Shown: in pieces, positions 54,041-62,579 of the stretch
Layout: the number at the start of each line of letters is the position of its first letter
How positions within the stretch are numbered: position 1 is the first letter of the stretch
Translations under genes and position numbers: made by a program
Notes under the pieces: model-generated
Databases searched by the model: none
The model's input: the letters and a program-made list of their open reading frames with translations, nothing else
What the model was told of the DNA's origin: nothing
NCBI GenBank assembly: GCA_001800315.1
Contig: MGVE01000006.1
Location: forward strand, 234,021 to 298,020
Direction of reading: 5' to 3'
DNA: 64,000 bases
From: Elusimicrobia bacterium RIFOXYA2_FULL_47_53
GTDB lineage: Bacteria; Elusimicrobiota; Endomicrobiia; Endomicrobiales; XYA2-FULL-47-53

Positions 54041-54184
54041 ATTTAATACGGAAAGGATGATTGGCGTATCAATTTTGCTGAAGGAGGGTATTGGAATGCT
54101 AAACAAAGCGTGTTTGGCCGCACGCACGCGTACATATTTAAACTACCACTTGCAAACTGTACATATATTTGCTATCCTCCTGGC

Positions 54185-55354
54185 ATGATAATTAAACGAA
54201 ATATCTCAGAAGAGCTGCTGAAACTTGGCAGGCAATATCCGATTATTACGGTTGTCGGGCCCCGCCAATCTGGCAAAACAACGCTCGTGAAGAGTGTTTT
54301 TCCAAAGAAACCATATTATTCTTTTGAAGATCCCGACACAAGAAGAATTGCGCTTAGCGATGCCAGGTCATTTTTGAAAAAAATTCATGCCGGCGCGATT
54401 TTGGACGAGATTCAGCGGGCTCCTGAAATATTGTCGTACCTGCAGGGAGAAGTTGACGCCGACAGAAGGCCCGGCAGATTCGTGTTGACGGGAAGCCAGC
54501 AGTTAAATCTATTGGAAAATGTCACACAGTCCCTCGCAGGCAGAACCGCTCTGCTGAAGCTTTTGCCATATTCAATCGCGGAATTGCGTAAAGCGGCTCC
54601 TAAGCCTCTTGGCGCGGATGATTACATCTATCAGGGATTTTATCCCGGTTTATATTCTCAGAAGTTAAATCCTACCAAGGCATATCGGAATTATTATGAA
54701 ACTTATATTGAGCGTGATTTGCGGCAGCTGATGCACATTAAAGACCTTCACCTGTTTCAAAAGTTCGTCAGATTGTGCGCCGGGAGAATAGGCAATATTT
54801 TCGTAGCCAGTCATTTGGCTGCCGAGGTCGGCGTTTCAGTGCCTACCATTCAAAAGTGGGCCTCGCTGTTAGAGGCATCATTTGTCATATTTTTCTTACA
54901 GCCTTATTACGAAAACTTCGGAAAAAGGGTCATTAAGTCGCCGAAACTCTATTTTTATGATACGGGAGTTGCGTCCTACCTTCTGGGCATTGAAAATATA
55001 AATCAGGTTGAGCGGGATCCTCTGCGCGGCGCTCTTTTTGAAAATCTGGTCATTCTTGAAATGATCAAAGAACGCTACGATAAGGGTTTGGATCATAATC
55101 TTTATTTCTTCCGTGACAATCACCAAAATGAAGTTGATGTGGTTTACAAATACGGTTCCGAGCTGATTCCGATAGAAATAAAGTCTGCCGAAACATTTGA
55201 TGAAGGTTTTTTTAGGGGCTTGCATTACTTCTCAAAGATAAGTCCGCGAAAAGCAAAAAATGGTTTTCTTGTTTATGCGGGTACGGATGAGCATACATTG
55301 CACGATATAAAAGTGATTAATTACCACCATGTCTCGCGCGTTGTAAGCCGTTAG
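54185..55354 (+). CDS. AAA_14/DUF4143-type ATPase
   Basis: 389 residues from ATG 54185; a longer frame begins at 54110 but its extra 25 residues do not look like this family. Walker A 'GPRQSGKTTL' (25-34), Walker B 'AGAILDEIQRAP', 'FVLTGSQQLNL' and 'QSLAGRTALLKLLPYS' are typical of AAA_14. The C-terminal half has the DUF4143 'NYYETYIERDLRQL', 'GRIGNIF' and 'LFENLVILEMIKE...NQNEVDVV'-like stretch with a PD-(D/E)xK-like 'EIDL/IPIEIKSA'. Often mobile, of unclear role. Frequently a marker of horizontally transferred genes. Confidence 0.85.
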   Translation: MIIKRNISEELLKLGRQYPIITVVGPRQSGKTTLVKSVFPKKPYYSFEDPDTRRIALSDARSFLKKIHAGAILDEIQRAPEILSYLQGEVDADRRPGRFVLTGSQQLNLLENVTQSLAGRTALLKLLPYSIAELRKAAPKPLGADDYIYQGFYPGLYSQKLNPTKAYRNYYETYIERDLRQLMHIKDLHLFQKFVRLCAGRIGNIFVASHLAAEVGVSVPTIQKWASLLEASFVIFFLQPYYENFGKRVIKSPKLYFYDTGVASYLLGIENINQVERDPLRGALFENLVILEMIKERYDKGLDHNLYFFRDNHQNEVDVVYKYGSELIPIEIKSAETFDEGFFRGLHYFSKISPRKAKNGFLVYAGTDEHTLHDIKVINYHHVSRVVSR

Positions 55355-55445
55355 GTTCAAAATATGACGAGATACAGTATTTAGTTGAATAAAAGCGTGG
55401 TGTTTTAAAACAGTATTTGTGTTATTGTGAAGTTCAAAAAAATGA

Positions 55446-55451
55446 TATAAT
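55446..55451 (+). promoter_or_regulatory. TATAAT -10 box upstream of tRNA-Ser repeat units
   Basis: TATAAT at 55446-55451, about 20 bp before the first 119-bp unit. A TTGTGA at 55425-55430 is a weak -35 partner at 15 bp spacing. If active, transcripts would run through both units and the tRNA. Confidence 0.4.
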
Positions 55452-55468
55452 ACCATTGAAAAGTCATC

Positions 55469-55587
55469 TATAAACAGGCTGGTGAGCACCCCGGGTGAAG
55501 GTGCGGAGACGGAGTCTCCGAAAAAGAGCCGGTTTGCAGAAAGAAGAATAAAGCAATACGAGAATAGATGGAAGGATGGCCGAGTGG
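55469..55587 (+). repeat. 119-bp duplication unit, copy 1, ending in tRNA-Ser 5' fragment
   Basis: Begins TATAAACAGGCTGGTGAGC and ends in GGAAGGATGGCCGAGTGG, the tRNA-Ser start. Copy 2 at 55648-55766 differs at two bases seen by eye (T/C and A/T). The copies lie 179 bp apart. The unit contains the palindrome GGAGACGGAGTCTCC. After copy 1 the tRNA sequence stops at its D-arm and goes into an unrelated GC-rich stretch. Confidence 0.9.
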
Positions 55588-55647
55588 GCCGCAGCGCGAC
55601 GAGTAGGAGCGCAGGGTTGCGGCGGGTGCGAGAGAACAAAGAGAATT

Positions 55648-55766
55648 TATAAACAGGCTGGTGAGCACCCCGGGTGAAGGCGCGGAGACGGAGTCTCCGA
55701 ATAAGAGCCGGTTTGCAGAAAGAAGAATAAAGCAATACGAGAATAGATGGAAGGATGGCCGAGTGG
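55648..55766 (+). repeat. 119-bp duplication unit, copy 2, running into tRNA-Ser
   Basis: Same unit as copy 1, here continuing without break into the complete tRNA-Ser. So the real tRNA has a leader that was duplicated together with its first 18 bases. Confidence 0.9.
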
Positions 55767-55835
55767 TTTAAGGCGCTGGTCTTGAAAACCAGTTTAGGGT
55801 TTACCCTAACGGGGGTTCAAATCCCTCTCCTTCCG
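55749..55835 (+). tRNA. tRNA-Ser (anticodon TGA)
   Basis: Acceptor GGAAGGA pairs with TCCTTCC (55828-55834), G discriminator at 55835, anticodon stem CTGGT/ACCAG and loop CTTGAAA with TGA at 55783-55785. The long variable arm (TTTAGGGTTTACCCTAAC) is typical of tRNA-Ser. CCA is not encoded. Confidence 0.95.
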
Positions 55836-55950
55836 TATATGTTTATTAAATAGATTGGGATTTGAAGCCAACCCGAGCCCGCCATTGGTTCAGTGGCGGG
55901 AGGGGGGGCCGGCGACGGAGGAACCCTCCGAAAGGAGGGTGGGTGAGGAG
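55836..55950 (+). repeat. tRNA-trailing element, Ser copy
   Basis: 'AATAGATTGGGATTTGAAGCC' in two parts (AATAGATTG, GGGATTTGAAGCC) opens a GC-rich stretch with ACCCGAGC, GGCGGGAG and a late GGGTGAGG, then joins AAATCCCTCTCC, the tRNA-Ser 3' end (55951-55967). Same opening and same junction logic as the Glu copy. Confidence 0.72.
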
Positions 55951-56006
55951 AAATCCCTCTCCTTCCGTATTTTTTGTCAGGGCACCAAGTGCCCAGACAA
56001 AAAATA
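55951..56006 (+). repeat. Duplicated tRNA-Ser 3' end followed by a long hairpin
   Basis: AAATCCCTCTCCTTCCG repeats the last 17 bases of tRNA-Ser. It is followed by TATTTTTTGTC (55968-55978), one mismatch, GGGCAC, loop CAA, GTGCCC, mismatch and GACAAAAAATA (to 56006). The stem is 11+6 bp. It may be the displaced terminator of the tRNA. Confidence 0.82.
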
Positions 56007-56123
56007 TGAAAAGCGGTTGGGGTAAGAACCCCGCGACGCGAAGCGACGCAGGGTCACGACCGAGCGAAATGGCTTGCCGGACGGTGTGCAGATGCAAGCC
56101 AGCGAGGAAGTCCCCTTGCGGGA

Positions 56124-56136
56124 AATCCCTCTCCTG
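56124..56136 (+). repeat. Third partial copy of tRNA-Ser 3' end
   Basis: AAATCCCTCTCC recurs after GCGGG, then diverges (TGTGGG). The ~117 bp between the hairpin and this fragment is GC-rich and contains CGAGCGAAATGG but no gene. Confidence 0.6.
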
Positions 56137-56386
56137 TGGGCGCTCACATCTCGCGCCCGTTGCAGGATACCAACCGTTGAAAATACAGTGTGTTTTGACA
56201 TATAGTAAAAAACGGCATTTCCCCAGCTTCTGCTATATTCCTGCGCCGGGGGCCGATGTTTTAAAATAACCATTCCAAAATCACTCCCAGATCTGTTGCT
56301 CTCCTCCGCAGTACTATGCCACGAAATTATTTTCAAAACCGGAACGATTAATTTTATTCTGCAATCAACTTTTTTGTGCAAAGTTA
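56137..56386. other. Intergenic region upstream of the MNT gene
   Basis: About 250 bp with no gene or recognisable element. AT content rises toward the MNT promoter. Confidence 0.6.
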
Positions 56387-56413
56387 TTGACAAAAAGATA
56401 CTTATTGTATAAT
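56387..56413 (+). promoter_or_regulatory. Promoter of the MNT-HEPN operon
   Basis: TTGACA (56387-56392) and TATAAT (56408-56413) with a short 15-bp spacer, or TAATAT at 17 bp. It lies 40 bp before the MNT start and overlaps alternative upstream starts, arguing for the 56453 start. Confidence 0.7.
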
Positions 56414-56452
56414 ATATGTTACATATGGAACAAATATTATACAGAGGGCATC

Positions 56453-57070
56453 ATGCGGTTTAAAAATTATCTTGATACGATATTCTCACAGCCGACAAAA
56501 GTAAGGCTGTTGAGATTCCTTTTTGAAACGAGGCCAGAAATGACCGGACGGGAACTCGCGCGTTTTGCCAAAATATCGCACATGCAAGTTTACCGAAACC
56601 TTGATGACCTGAAGGCTCACGGGATAGTGACTAAAAAGCGCGTAGGCGGCGCGTTCGTGTTTTCCCTAAACGAGAAGAATGTGCTGGTAAAGGAAGTGCT
56701 AAGTACGCTCTTTCAGAAAGAAGGGAGGCTGCTGGAAGATGTATTGAAGGCAATTTTGCAGAAAAAAGCCGGCGATATGTTGTCTGTAGTAGTATTTGGG
56801 AGCGCGGCAAAAGGCGAGGAAAGGCCGGCAAGCGATGTGGATATTTTTATCCTTACCAAGAACGAGAGTAACAGCAATTTGGTAAACAACTTCCTTTCCG
56901 ATGCCGATATAAGGTTCAATGAACAAACGGGAAACCGCCTGTCGCCTATCGTTATGACTATCAATGAATTGAAAGAAAAAAATATGACCAATAAAACGCT
57001 GATTGCAAGGGTGCTATCCGGTAAAGTTATTTTCGGTAAATCCCCGGGGGAGTTCATCAATGGTAGGTAG
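56453..57070 (+). CDS. MNT nucleotidyltransferase antitoxin fused to a winged-helix domain
   Basis: 205 residues from ATG 56453 (AGAGGG just before). Residues 1-75 form a winged helix ('PTKVRLLRFLFETRPEMTGRELA', 'LDDLKAHGIVTKKR'), and 105-200 a minimal nucleotidyltransferase with 'VFGSAAKGEERPASDVDIFIL' (GS at 116-117, D128 and D130). In MNT/HEPN (type VII) pairs the MNT enzyme AMPylates and silences the HEPN toxin. The DNA-binding domain could autoregulate the operon. The HEPN gene overlaps its end by 11 bases. Confidence 0.85.
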   Translation: MRFKNYLDTIFSQPTKVRLLRFLFETRPEMTGRELARFAKISHMQVYRNLDDLKAHGIVTKKRVGGAFVFSLNEKNVLVKEVLSTLFQKEGRLLEDVLKAILQKKAGDMLSVVVFGSAAKGEERPASDVDIFILTKNESNSNLVNNFLSDADIRFNEQTGNRLSPIVMTINELKEKNMTNKTLIARVLSGKVIFGKSPGEFINGR

Positions 57071-57467
57071 AAGGCCGCGCAAAGGAAGGGACAAATCGTC
57101 GTATATTAACTATTTAAAGAAAGCACGGCAGTTTAGCGAGGTTATGACACAGTGCTATCATGAACATAATTATGATGCCGCCGCGTTAAACGGAATACAT
57201 GCGATAATTTCCGGGATTGACGCGGTCCTTATTTTCCGTCATGGTGTAGTCAGTTCCAGCCAGAACCATGAGGACGCGGTCGGGCTATTGATTGAACTTA
57301 TACCTGACGGCACGGCCCAGGCAAAACACGCCCTGGCAGTCATAAGGAAAAAATCGCTGGTTGAATACATGGATACTTTGTGTAGCGCTTCTGACGCTTT
57401 AGAGATCATGAAACATACAGAAAGATTTCTTGACTGGGTAAAGACAAAACTTCCCTCTAATGCGTAG
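57060..57467 (+). CDS. HEPN-domain protein (putative toxin of MNT/HEPN pair)
   Basis: 135 residues from ATG 57060, inside the end of the MNT gene. All-helical: 'YINYLKKARQFSEVMTQCY', 'YDAAALNGIHAIISGIDAVLI', 'QAKHALAVIRKKSLVEYMD' and 'ALEIMKHTERFLDWVKTKL' follow the four-helix HEPN pattern. A classic Rx4-6H RNase motif is not obvious; 'RHGVV' after helix 2 is the nearest. It could be a catalytically weak or differently arranged member. Operon and overlap with the MNT gene support the pair. Confidence 0.75.
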   Translation: MVGRRPRKGRDKSSYINYLKKARQFSEVMTQCYHEHNYDAAALNGIHAIISGIDAVLIFRHGVVSSSQNHEDAVGLLIELIPDGTAQAKHALAVIRKKSLVEYMDTLCSASDALEIMKHTERFLDWVKTKLPSNA

Positions 57468-57597
57468 TCAGTTCTTTAAGGATATAATGATAAAATTAAA
57501 TGTCAGTGTTAGGTAGAGTCATCGGCGCCGTTTGATGTTGTTGTGCCATGGTTTTCTCAAAGATATCTTTTAATTGATTGGGAATATAGGAGGCCGA

Positions 57598-58683
57598 TTG
57601 TCCTGCATTAAAGATACCTTTATGGAATATTCCATAATGACCACGAATCGCTGCAACCTGCGCTGTTCGTACTGCATAAACAGTTCCCGCCGTTCACACA
57701 ACAATTCAAAGTCAGCCGATGCAGATAAGATAATCGCTCACATAATAAAAGACTCCGCGGAAAATTCCTATGATCCTGTGGTAATAACTTTTTATGGAGG
57801 AGAGCCGCTTTTAGAGCAGGGGCTGATTGAAAAAATAATGTCCGAAACCGCCGGCCTTAACCCCCATTATAATATTTTTACTAACGGAACCCTTGTCTCG
57901 CGGGATAACCTGGCAATTTTGAACAAAATGAATTTGATTTCCATTTCCATTGACGGGGAAAAGGAAAAACACGATGCCACCAGAGGAAAAGGCAGTTTTG
58001 ATAAAACCATGCGCGGTTACAGGTCGGTTAAAAAGGATTTGAAGTCCTCCACGCTGGCATTTATTACGGCAACCCCAAAAACCAGAATATTTGATTCGGT
58101 TATGGGCGTAATAAATGAGTTTGACAATGTCTTCTGGTTTCTTGAGAACTCAAACCGCGCCTCCGGTTTAGATGGTTTTCTGAAAGATTATAGCGCCGGG
58201 TTAGACGGGCTGTTGGCTTTCTGGATGGAAAATCTTCGGGCAGGCAGGATATACAACCTCGTGCCCTTTCAGGGGCTCTACGATATTATTGAGCAGAAAC
58301 ATATTTATACGGGCCTTCCGTGCGGAATCGGGGATAACTTTCAGGCGATAGCCATAGACGGTTCGGTATATTCCTGCGAAGATTCGTACCACAACAGAAT
58401 CGGAGACATATATTCCTCCGTTGATATAGGCAAAGCGCGCGAGAAATATTCCTTTTCCGTTTGCGGAGAGTGCGAGATAAAAAGCATATGCGCCGGCCGC
58501 TGCGTAATCCCGCACATGAATTATGACGCTTCTAAAGTCAGGTTTTACTGCGAGTGTTCAAAACTTTTGATAGGTAAGTTCAGGAGAGTATTGCCAGAGA
58601 TCAAAGCTCTGGTCAGGGTCGGAATTATTGACGAGCACGGGCTGATTAATCATATAGCCCGTTTCACCGATGTAATTCCTTAG
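57598..58683 (+). CDS. Radical SAM protein with SPASM-like C-terminus
   Basis: 361 residues. Start chosen as TTG 57598 because AGGAGG (57588-57593) lies four bases before it. 'TTNRCNLRCSYCIN' gives the CxxxCxxC cluster (Cys 19, 23, 26), 'ITFYGGEPLL' and 'ISISIDGEKEKHD' follow. The C-terminal cysteines ('PCGIGD', 'YSCEDS', 'VCGECEIKSICAGRC', 'FYCECSK') resemble a SPASM domain binding extra clusters. Such enzymes mature peptides or proteins (sulfatase or peptide modifications). No precursor peptide is obvious next to it. Confidence 0.88.
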   Translation: MSCIKDTFMEYSIMTTNRCNLRCSYCINSSRRSHNNSKSADADKIIAHIIKDSAENSYDPVVITFYGGEPLLEQGLIEKIMSETAGLNPHYNIFTNGTLVSRDNLAILNKMNLISISIDGEKEKHDATRGKGSFDKTMRGYRSVKKDLKSSTLAFITATPKTRIFDSVMGVINEFDNVFWFLENSNRASGLDGFLKDYSAGLDGLLAFWMENLRAGRIYNLVPFQGLYDIIEQKHIYTGLPCGIGDNFQAIAIDGSVYSCEDSYHNRIGDIYSSVDIGKAREKYSFSVCGECEIKSICAGRCVIPHMNYDASKVRFYCECSKLLIGKFRRVLPEIKALVRVGIIDEHGLINHIARFTDVIP

Positions 58684-58690
58684 GCTAGGG

Positions 58691-59431
58691 TTAAAGAGTT
58701 TTTGAGAACCAGTTTTCTATCGCTGAAAGAAGTATTTTGAAGTAGCCTTGCAGCATGTATTCGGCGTGAGAACCGGTTTTGACGATCAGGAGTTTTTTCC
58801 TTGATTTGGTGCTATCATAAAGCGCCTGGGAGTGCCAGGGCTTTACAAGCCAGTCTTTGTCTCCGGTAATGTAGAGCACGCTCGCCTTTAATTTCGGCGC
58901 CGAATCCACGGGCCTTGTTTTGGCAAGCCAGAAGGGCCCCGGTTTAACCCCTTTCCCGATTTTACCGTCTTTTAAAAACAGCGCGTAGAAAATATCTTTC
59001 TCGGCGTCAGGCTCAAATATTTTGTAGTCAACTTTAGACACATCCGACGGCGAACTCACGCACACGAGCGATTTGACGGTTTTAGGATCCAGAGCCATTG
59101 TGTTTATCGCTATGCTTCCGCCGAGCGAAAACCCGACAACCCCTATTTTTTTATATCTTTCCTTTAGATGCTCAATAACAACCTGAAGATCCAGCGATTC
59201 TTTGCTTGTCAGCGTAAATACGCCGCCGCTCTCGCCGTGGCCCCTGAAATCAAACAAAAACACATCGTATTTTTTTATAAGGCTGTCTTTGAGCTTTTGC
59301 AAAAGCAGGGAGTTTTTTGAATTGTAAAAACCGTGGGCTATGATGACGGCCTTTTTGTGGCCGTTAAGATAGTGGTTTGTTGAAATAAATATTCCATCCT
59401 GAGTTTTCAGGTATCCTGAAATAAGTTCCAT
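58691..59431 (-). CDS. Alpha/beta hydrolase
   Basis: 246 residues. Oxyanion 'IAHGFYNSKNS', strand 'FDFRGHGES' and nucleophile elbow 'GFSLGGSIAIN' (Ser ~98). 'LYITGDKDWLVKP' supplies the acid and 'TGSHAEYML' the His. Small serine hydrolase/peptidase-like fold, substrate unknown. Converges with the radical SAM gene, seven bases between their stops. Confidence 0.88.
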   Translation of the reverse strand: MELISGYLKTQDGIFISTNHYLNGHKKAVIIAHGFYNSKNSLLLQKLKDSLIKKYDVFLFDFRGHGESGGVFTLTSKESLDLQVVIEHLKERYKKIGVVGFSLGGSIAINTMALDPKTVKSLVCVSSPSDVSKVDYKIFEPDAEKDIFYALFLKDGKIGKGVKPGPFWLAKTRPVDSAPKLKASVLYITGDKDWLVKPWHSQALYDSTKSRKKLLIVKTGSHAEYMLQGYFKILLSAIENWFSKTL

Positions 59432-59828
59432 GGGTTAATTTTATATCTTTTAGGCGTATTTAGGCAAGTGGGAATACCGTACGGTAGCAATCCTCAGATA
59501 GAGCTCGGGGCCTGCCGGTGTTGATTTTACCGGACAGGTAAAGTCACCCTGACGAAGCGAAGGGGCTCGTTTTTCATCCAGTGACGAGATTCTTCTCTCC
59601 CTTCGGGAGATCAGAAGGACCGCGCCGCCCTACCGGAGGGACCGTACTTCCAAATATCCGGCAAGTCAGTTATATGTAAAAAGTCATTGACTATTAAACA
59701 AATATTGGCAATAATATCAGCGCGGTCATATAGAGGCAAATGGCTATTGATTTACGCCGTGGTATAGAGTAAATCTTTACGGCAAAATACGCTGTAATTT
59801 TAACGCAATTTGTTTCACCGGTGATTTT
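59432..59828. other. Intergenic region between divergent hydrolase and response regulator genes
   Basis: 397 bp with no gene. It holds GC-rich palindromic bits (CTCCCTTCGGGAG near 59596-59610; CCGGTG..ACCGGACAGG near 59515-59540). REP-like, but not related to other repeats here as far as I can tell. Confidence 0.55.
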
Positions 59829-60692
59829 ATGGAAAACATTCTTGTTGTTGACGATGAAGCCGAAATCTGGAAAATCTGTCAGCACACTCTTGAGCGAAAG
59901 GGCTACATGGTTCACACCGCCCCAAGCGCGGACCACGCCCTGGAACTTTTTAAAAGTGTCGTGTTTGACATAGCTTTTGTGGATTTACGCATGCCCGGGC
60001 GAATGGACGGAATAGAGCTTTTAAAATACATCCGCGAGAACCACCCGGACACCAAGGCTATAGTTGTGACAGCCGAGGATGCCATACGCACGGCCATTGA
60101 ATGCCTCAGGGTTGGCGCCTTTGATTATATTTTAAAACCTTTTCAGCTTAGCGAACTGCTGAATTCAGCTAAACTCGCCTGGAATTACTCCTGCTCCCGG
60201 GGAAATAAATGTGTTGAGAACAGCGAATATTTAAAATTATATCCCGGCAGCGGAGAGGAGAGCGTTTCAAGCGAAGAAATGCTTAAATCCATACTTGACA
60301 TGGCCGTCAAGGAGCTGAAAGCCGACGAAGGCTCCATTCACATGTATTTACCGCGGAAGAAAACGCTGAAATTGCTTGTCGCGACGGGAACTGAAGCCGA
60401 GCGGGAAAACGAGATTAAGCTTGGCGAGCGCGTCGTGAGCTGGGTCGCGAAAAACAGGGAACCTCTTCTTATTCACGACGAAATGCAGGACTTCCCACAG
60501 TTTAAGGAACTAACGATAAGCAGCGAGTTGTCATCGTCTATAATTATTCCGCTTATCAGGCATGAAACTTTTTTAGGCGAAATATGCTTAAGCCGGCTCT
60601 CAACGCGTACCAATAAACGGTTTACCAAAGACGACCTGCTCTCGTTGCAGCGCTTCGCCATACACACTTCCCTTGTCATGCTGCTGCAATAA
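59829..60692 (+). CDS. Response regulator receiver with GAF domain
   Basis: 287 residues. REC domain 1-125 with acidic pocket D8-D9, phosphoacceptor D52 ('FVDLRMPG') and K103 ('ILKPF'). A GAF domain fills ~150-285 ('EEGSIHMYLP'-like 'DEGSIHMYLPRKKTL', 'SSIIIPLIRHETFLGEI'). No DNA-binding or enzymatic output. Converges with the histidine kinase at 60721-62031, a likely partner. A small-molecule-sensing adaptor is a fair guess. Confidence 0.9.
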   Translation: MENILVVDDEAEIWKICQHTLERKGYMVHTAPSADHALELFKSVVFDIAFVDLRMPGRMDGIELLKYIRENHPDTKAIVVTAEDAIRTAIECLRVGAFDYILKPFQLSELLNSAKLAWNYSCSRGNKCVENSEYLKLYPGSGEESVSSEEMLKSILDMAVKELKADEGSIHMYLPRKKTLKLLVATGTEAERENEIKLGERVVSWVAKNREPLLIHDEMQDFPQFKELTISSELSSSIIIPLIRHETFLGEICLSRLSTRTNKRFTKDDLLSLQRFAIHTSLVMLLQ

Positions 60693-60720
60693 TTGCCCGC
60701 CGCTTTTTTTGCGAATAATC

Positions 60721-62031
60721 TTATAAGGTGAGTTCTTTTACCGGGGAGTGTTTTGGAAGCAGAAAGCTCATTTCAGAGCCTTTGCCGGGCTCGCTCTTTA
60801 TATGGAGCTCCGTTTTATGCGAGTCCAGGATACTTTTTACAATTCCCATCCCAAGGCCCATGCCCTGTTTTTTAGTCGTGAAAAAGTTTTCAAAAGTATT
60901 TTTTAATACCGTCAGATCCATCCCTTTGCCGTTATCCTTAACCGTTGATTTAATATATTCCCCGGAATCTTCCATTGTTACCTCTATAATTCCCTTCTGG
61001 CTTCCCATCCCCTGAATGGCATCGGCCGCGTTCTTCAAAAGGTTATAGAAAACCTGCAGGATTTCTTCCCTGCATCCGTAAACTGAAAATATCTTTGAGG
61101 TGTCGTAGTTTTTAACATAGTTTATGTATTTGTATAAAGGATCCATTTTCAGCACGGCTATGGAGATGTCCACCAGCTCATTTAAGGAAAGTTCGCCCTT
61201 CTCGCCGTCGCCCGGCTTGACGAACTTGCTTAATTTGTTAACCAGGTCGTTGAAGTGGTTCATAACCGAGCTCACGCTCTGCAGGTCCTCGCGGAGCTGC
61301 GGTTCCATTTTACCTTCTTTAAGAGAGATGGCGATAAACGCGTTTATGGCGGTAAGCGGGTTGCGTATTTCGTGAATCAACTGGGCCGACATGAACCCGA
61401 TGTGATAGGTGCTGTTTACCTTGGTTATCTGCTCTTTGTAGGCCTCGTTCTTTTCGTGCTCTTTAAAAAGCTGATCCTCAAGGTTGCGCACGATTATTTT
61501 CTCAAGGTAGCCGGCCATGAACAGAAACATCAGGACGCTGGCCATAAAGGCTATTATTGTCGCGGGGCTGTTATCATAAAGCATATATGTTGATATTGAC
61601 GGTTTTGTGATAACCCCGAAGTATTCCAGTCCTACGACGGAAAGATACACGCCTATTACCAGCGGCAGGTCCCAGCGGGTCGCTATGCCGAAAGTTATAT
61701 TTGAAATTAAAATCGCGGCGAATATCACGGTGTAGGGCGAAAGCACACCTCCCGTGGAATGTATTACCATGCCCATTAAGATAATATTGACATATCCCAT
61801 CAGCGCGAGCCCCGTCGGGCTGAGGCGCTTGAAGATAATATAAAAAAACAGATGCATAAGCGACGAGAAAAGCATGGCCCATAAAAACAGGGTGTCAAAA
61901 GGAAGTTTAAATAATATGTAGAAGACCACTCCGGTCAGCGAGGAGAGCGAAGTGAAGAGCAGCTGCACTTTCATTTTTTCGTTCAGCTGCATGTTTTTGG
62001 GGAATGAAAATATAAAAAATTTTGGGAACAT
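60721..62031 (-). CDS. Membrane-bound sensor histidine kinase
   Basis: 436 residues from ATG 62031, one base after the preceding stop with GAGGG nearby. About six membrane helices fill ~20-190, then a short coiled coil and HisKA 'LIHEIRNPLTAINAFI' (~218-232), N box 'YNLLKNAADAI', G1 'VKDNGKGMD', 'FFTTKKQGMGLGMGIVKSIL'. The sensor part has no large periplasmic loop, so it may sense within the membrane. It ends the operon of lycopene-cyclase-like proteins. Confidence 0.92.
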   Translation of the reverse strand: MFPKFFIFSFPKNMQLNEKMKVQLLFTSLSSLTGVVFYILFKLPFDTLFLWAMLFSSLMHLFFYIIFKRLSPTGLALMGYVNIILMGMVIHSTGGVLSPYTVIFAAILISNITFGIATRWDLPLVIGVYLSVVGLEYFGVITKPSISTYMLYDNSPATIIAFMASVLMFLFMAGYLEKIIVRNLEDQLFKEHEKNEAYKEQITKVNSTYHIGFMSAQLIHEIRNPLTAINAFIAISLKEGKMEPQLREDLQSVSSVMNHFNDLVNKLSKFVKPGDGEKGELSLNELVDISIAVLKMDPLYKYINYVKNYDTSKIFSVYGCREEILQVFYNLLKNAADAIQGMGSQKGIIEVTMEDSGEYIKSTVKDNGKGMDLTVLKNTFENFFTTKKQGMGLGMGIVKSILDSHKTELHIKSEPGKGSEMSFLLPKHSPVKELTL

Positions 62032-62032
62032 T

Positions 62033-62560
62033 TTATCTACCCTCAAAACCTTTCTGCCAGTAGCGCACGAATGTAGGAGCCACCATCATCAGCAGGCCGT
62101 ATCCCACCAGGGCCTCAAGCGGCATGCCAAAGACCGGTATGGTAATGCCGCTCCAGTTTAACAGCTCATAATGGTAATCCCAGACGCCGGTCCAGAGACC
62201 GATTTTCTCAAGCGGCAGGCCCACCATGGGAGCGGCGATGACATCGGTTATAAATATTCTTTTATCGTAGGGCAGAATCTGTTTTTGCTTAAAAAGCAGC
62301 ATGTAAAGTTTTTCTGACACAAAGACCGCGGTGGTGAACATGATGCCCCATCCAAGCACAATACCGGGCGGGATATCTTTGTACGCGGTTATTATAAAAT
62401 GATAGTCCCAGAGAGGTTCGGTCGCGAATTCTATGTAAGCGCCAATTATGGTGCCGGCGATAAGGTCGCCTATGACATTTCGCTTCGCGAGTTTCCAGAA
62501 CAAATAGGCCACGACCGGCGCCTGCAGGTACGACCAGACTTCCATAAACTTTAAAAGCAT
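62033..62560 (-). CDS. Four-helix membrane protein, cyclase-like paralog 2
   Basis: 175 residues from ATG 62560 (GGGGAG just before). It is a close paralog of the preceding gene: both start 'MLLKxMExWSY' and end 'APTFVRYWQ'. Shared 'KDIPPG', 'LGWG', 'LPLEKIGLWTGVW' and 'PVFGMPLEALVGYGLLM' resemble the W-x-Y and P-x-E motif pair of lycopene-cyclase-domain proteins, but less clearly than the next two genes. Probably a tandem duplication. Confidence 0.65.
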   Translation of the reverse strand: MLLKFMEVWSYLQAPVVAYLFWKLAKRNVIGDLIAGTIIGAYIEFATEPLWDYHFIITAYKDIPPGIVLGWGIMFTTAVFVSEKLYMLLFKQKQILPYDKRIFITDVIAAPMVGLPLEKIGLWTGVWDYHYELLNWSGITIPVFGMPLEALVGYGLLMMVAPTFVRYWQKGFEGR

Positions 62561-62579
62561 GATTTTCTCCCCATAAGTT

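Noticed and set aside
54110-54184. Earlier start for the AAA_14 ATPase
   Set aside because: The extra 25 residues are not typical of the family, and ATG 54185 gives the usual N-terminus.
41080-56136. CRISPR array
   Set aside because: The repeats are two- or three-copy, irregularly spaced and tRNA- or element-derived. No Cas genes are present.
56387-56452. Earlier start for the MNT gene
   Set aside because: It would overlap the promoter hexamers. ATG 56453 has a site and gives the usual winged-helix start.
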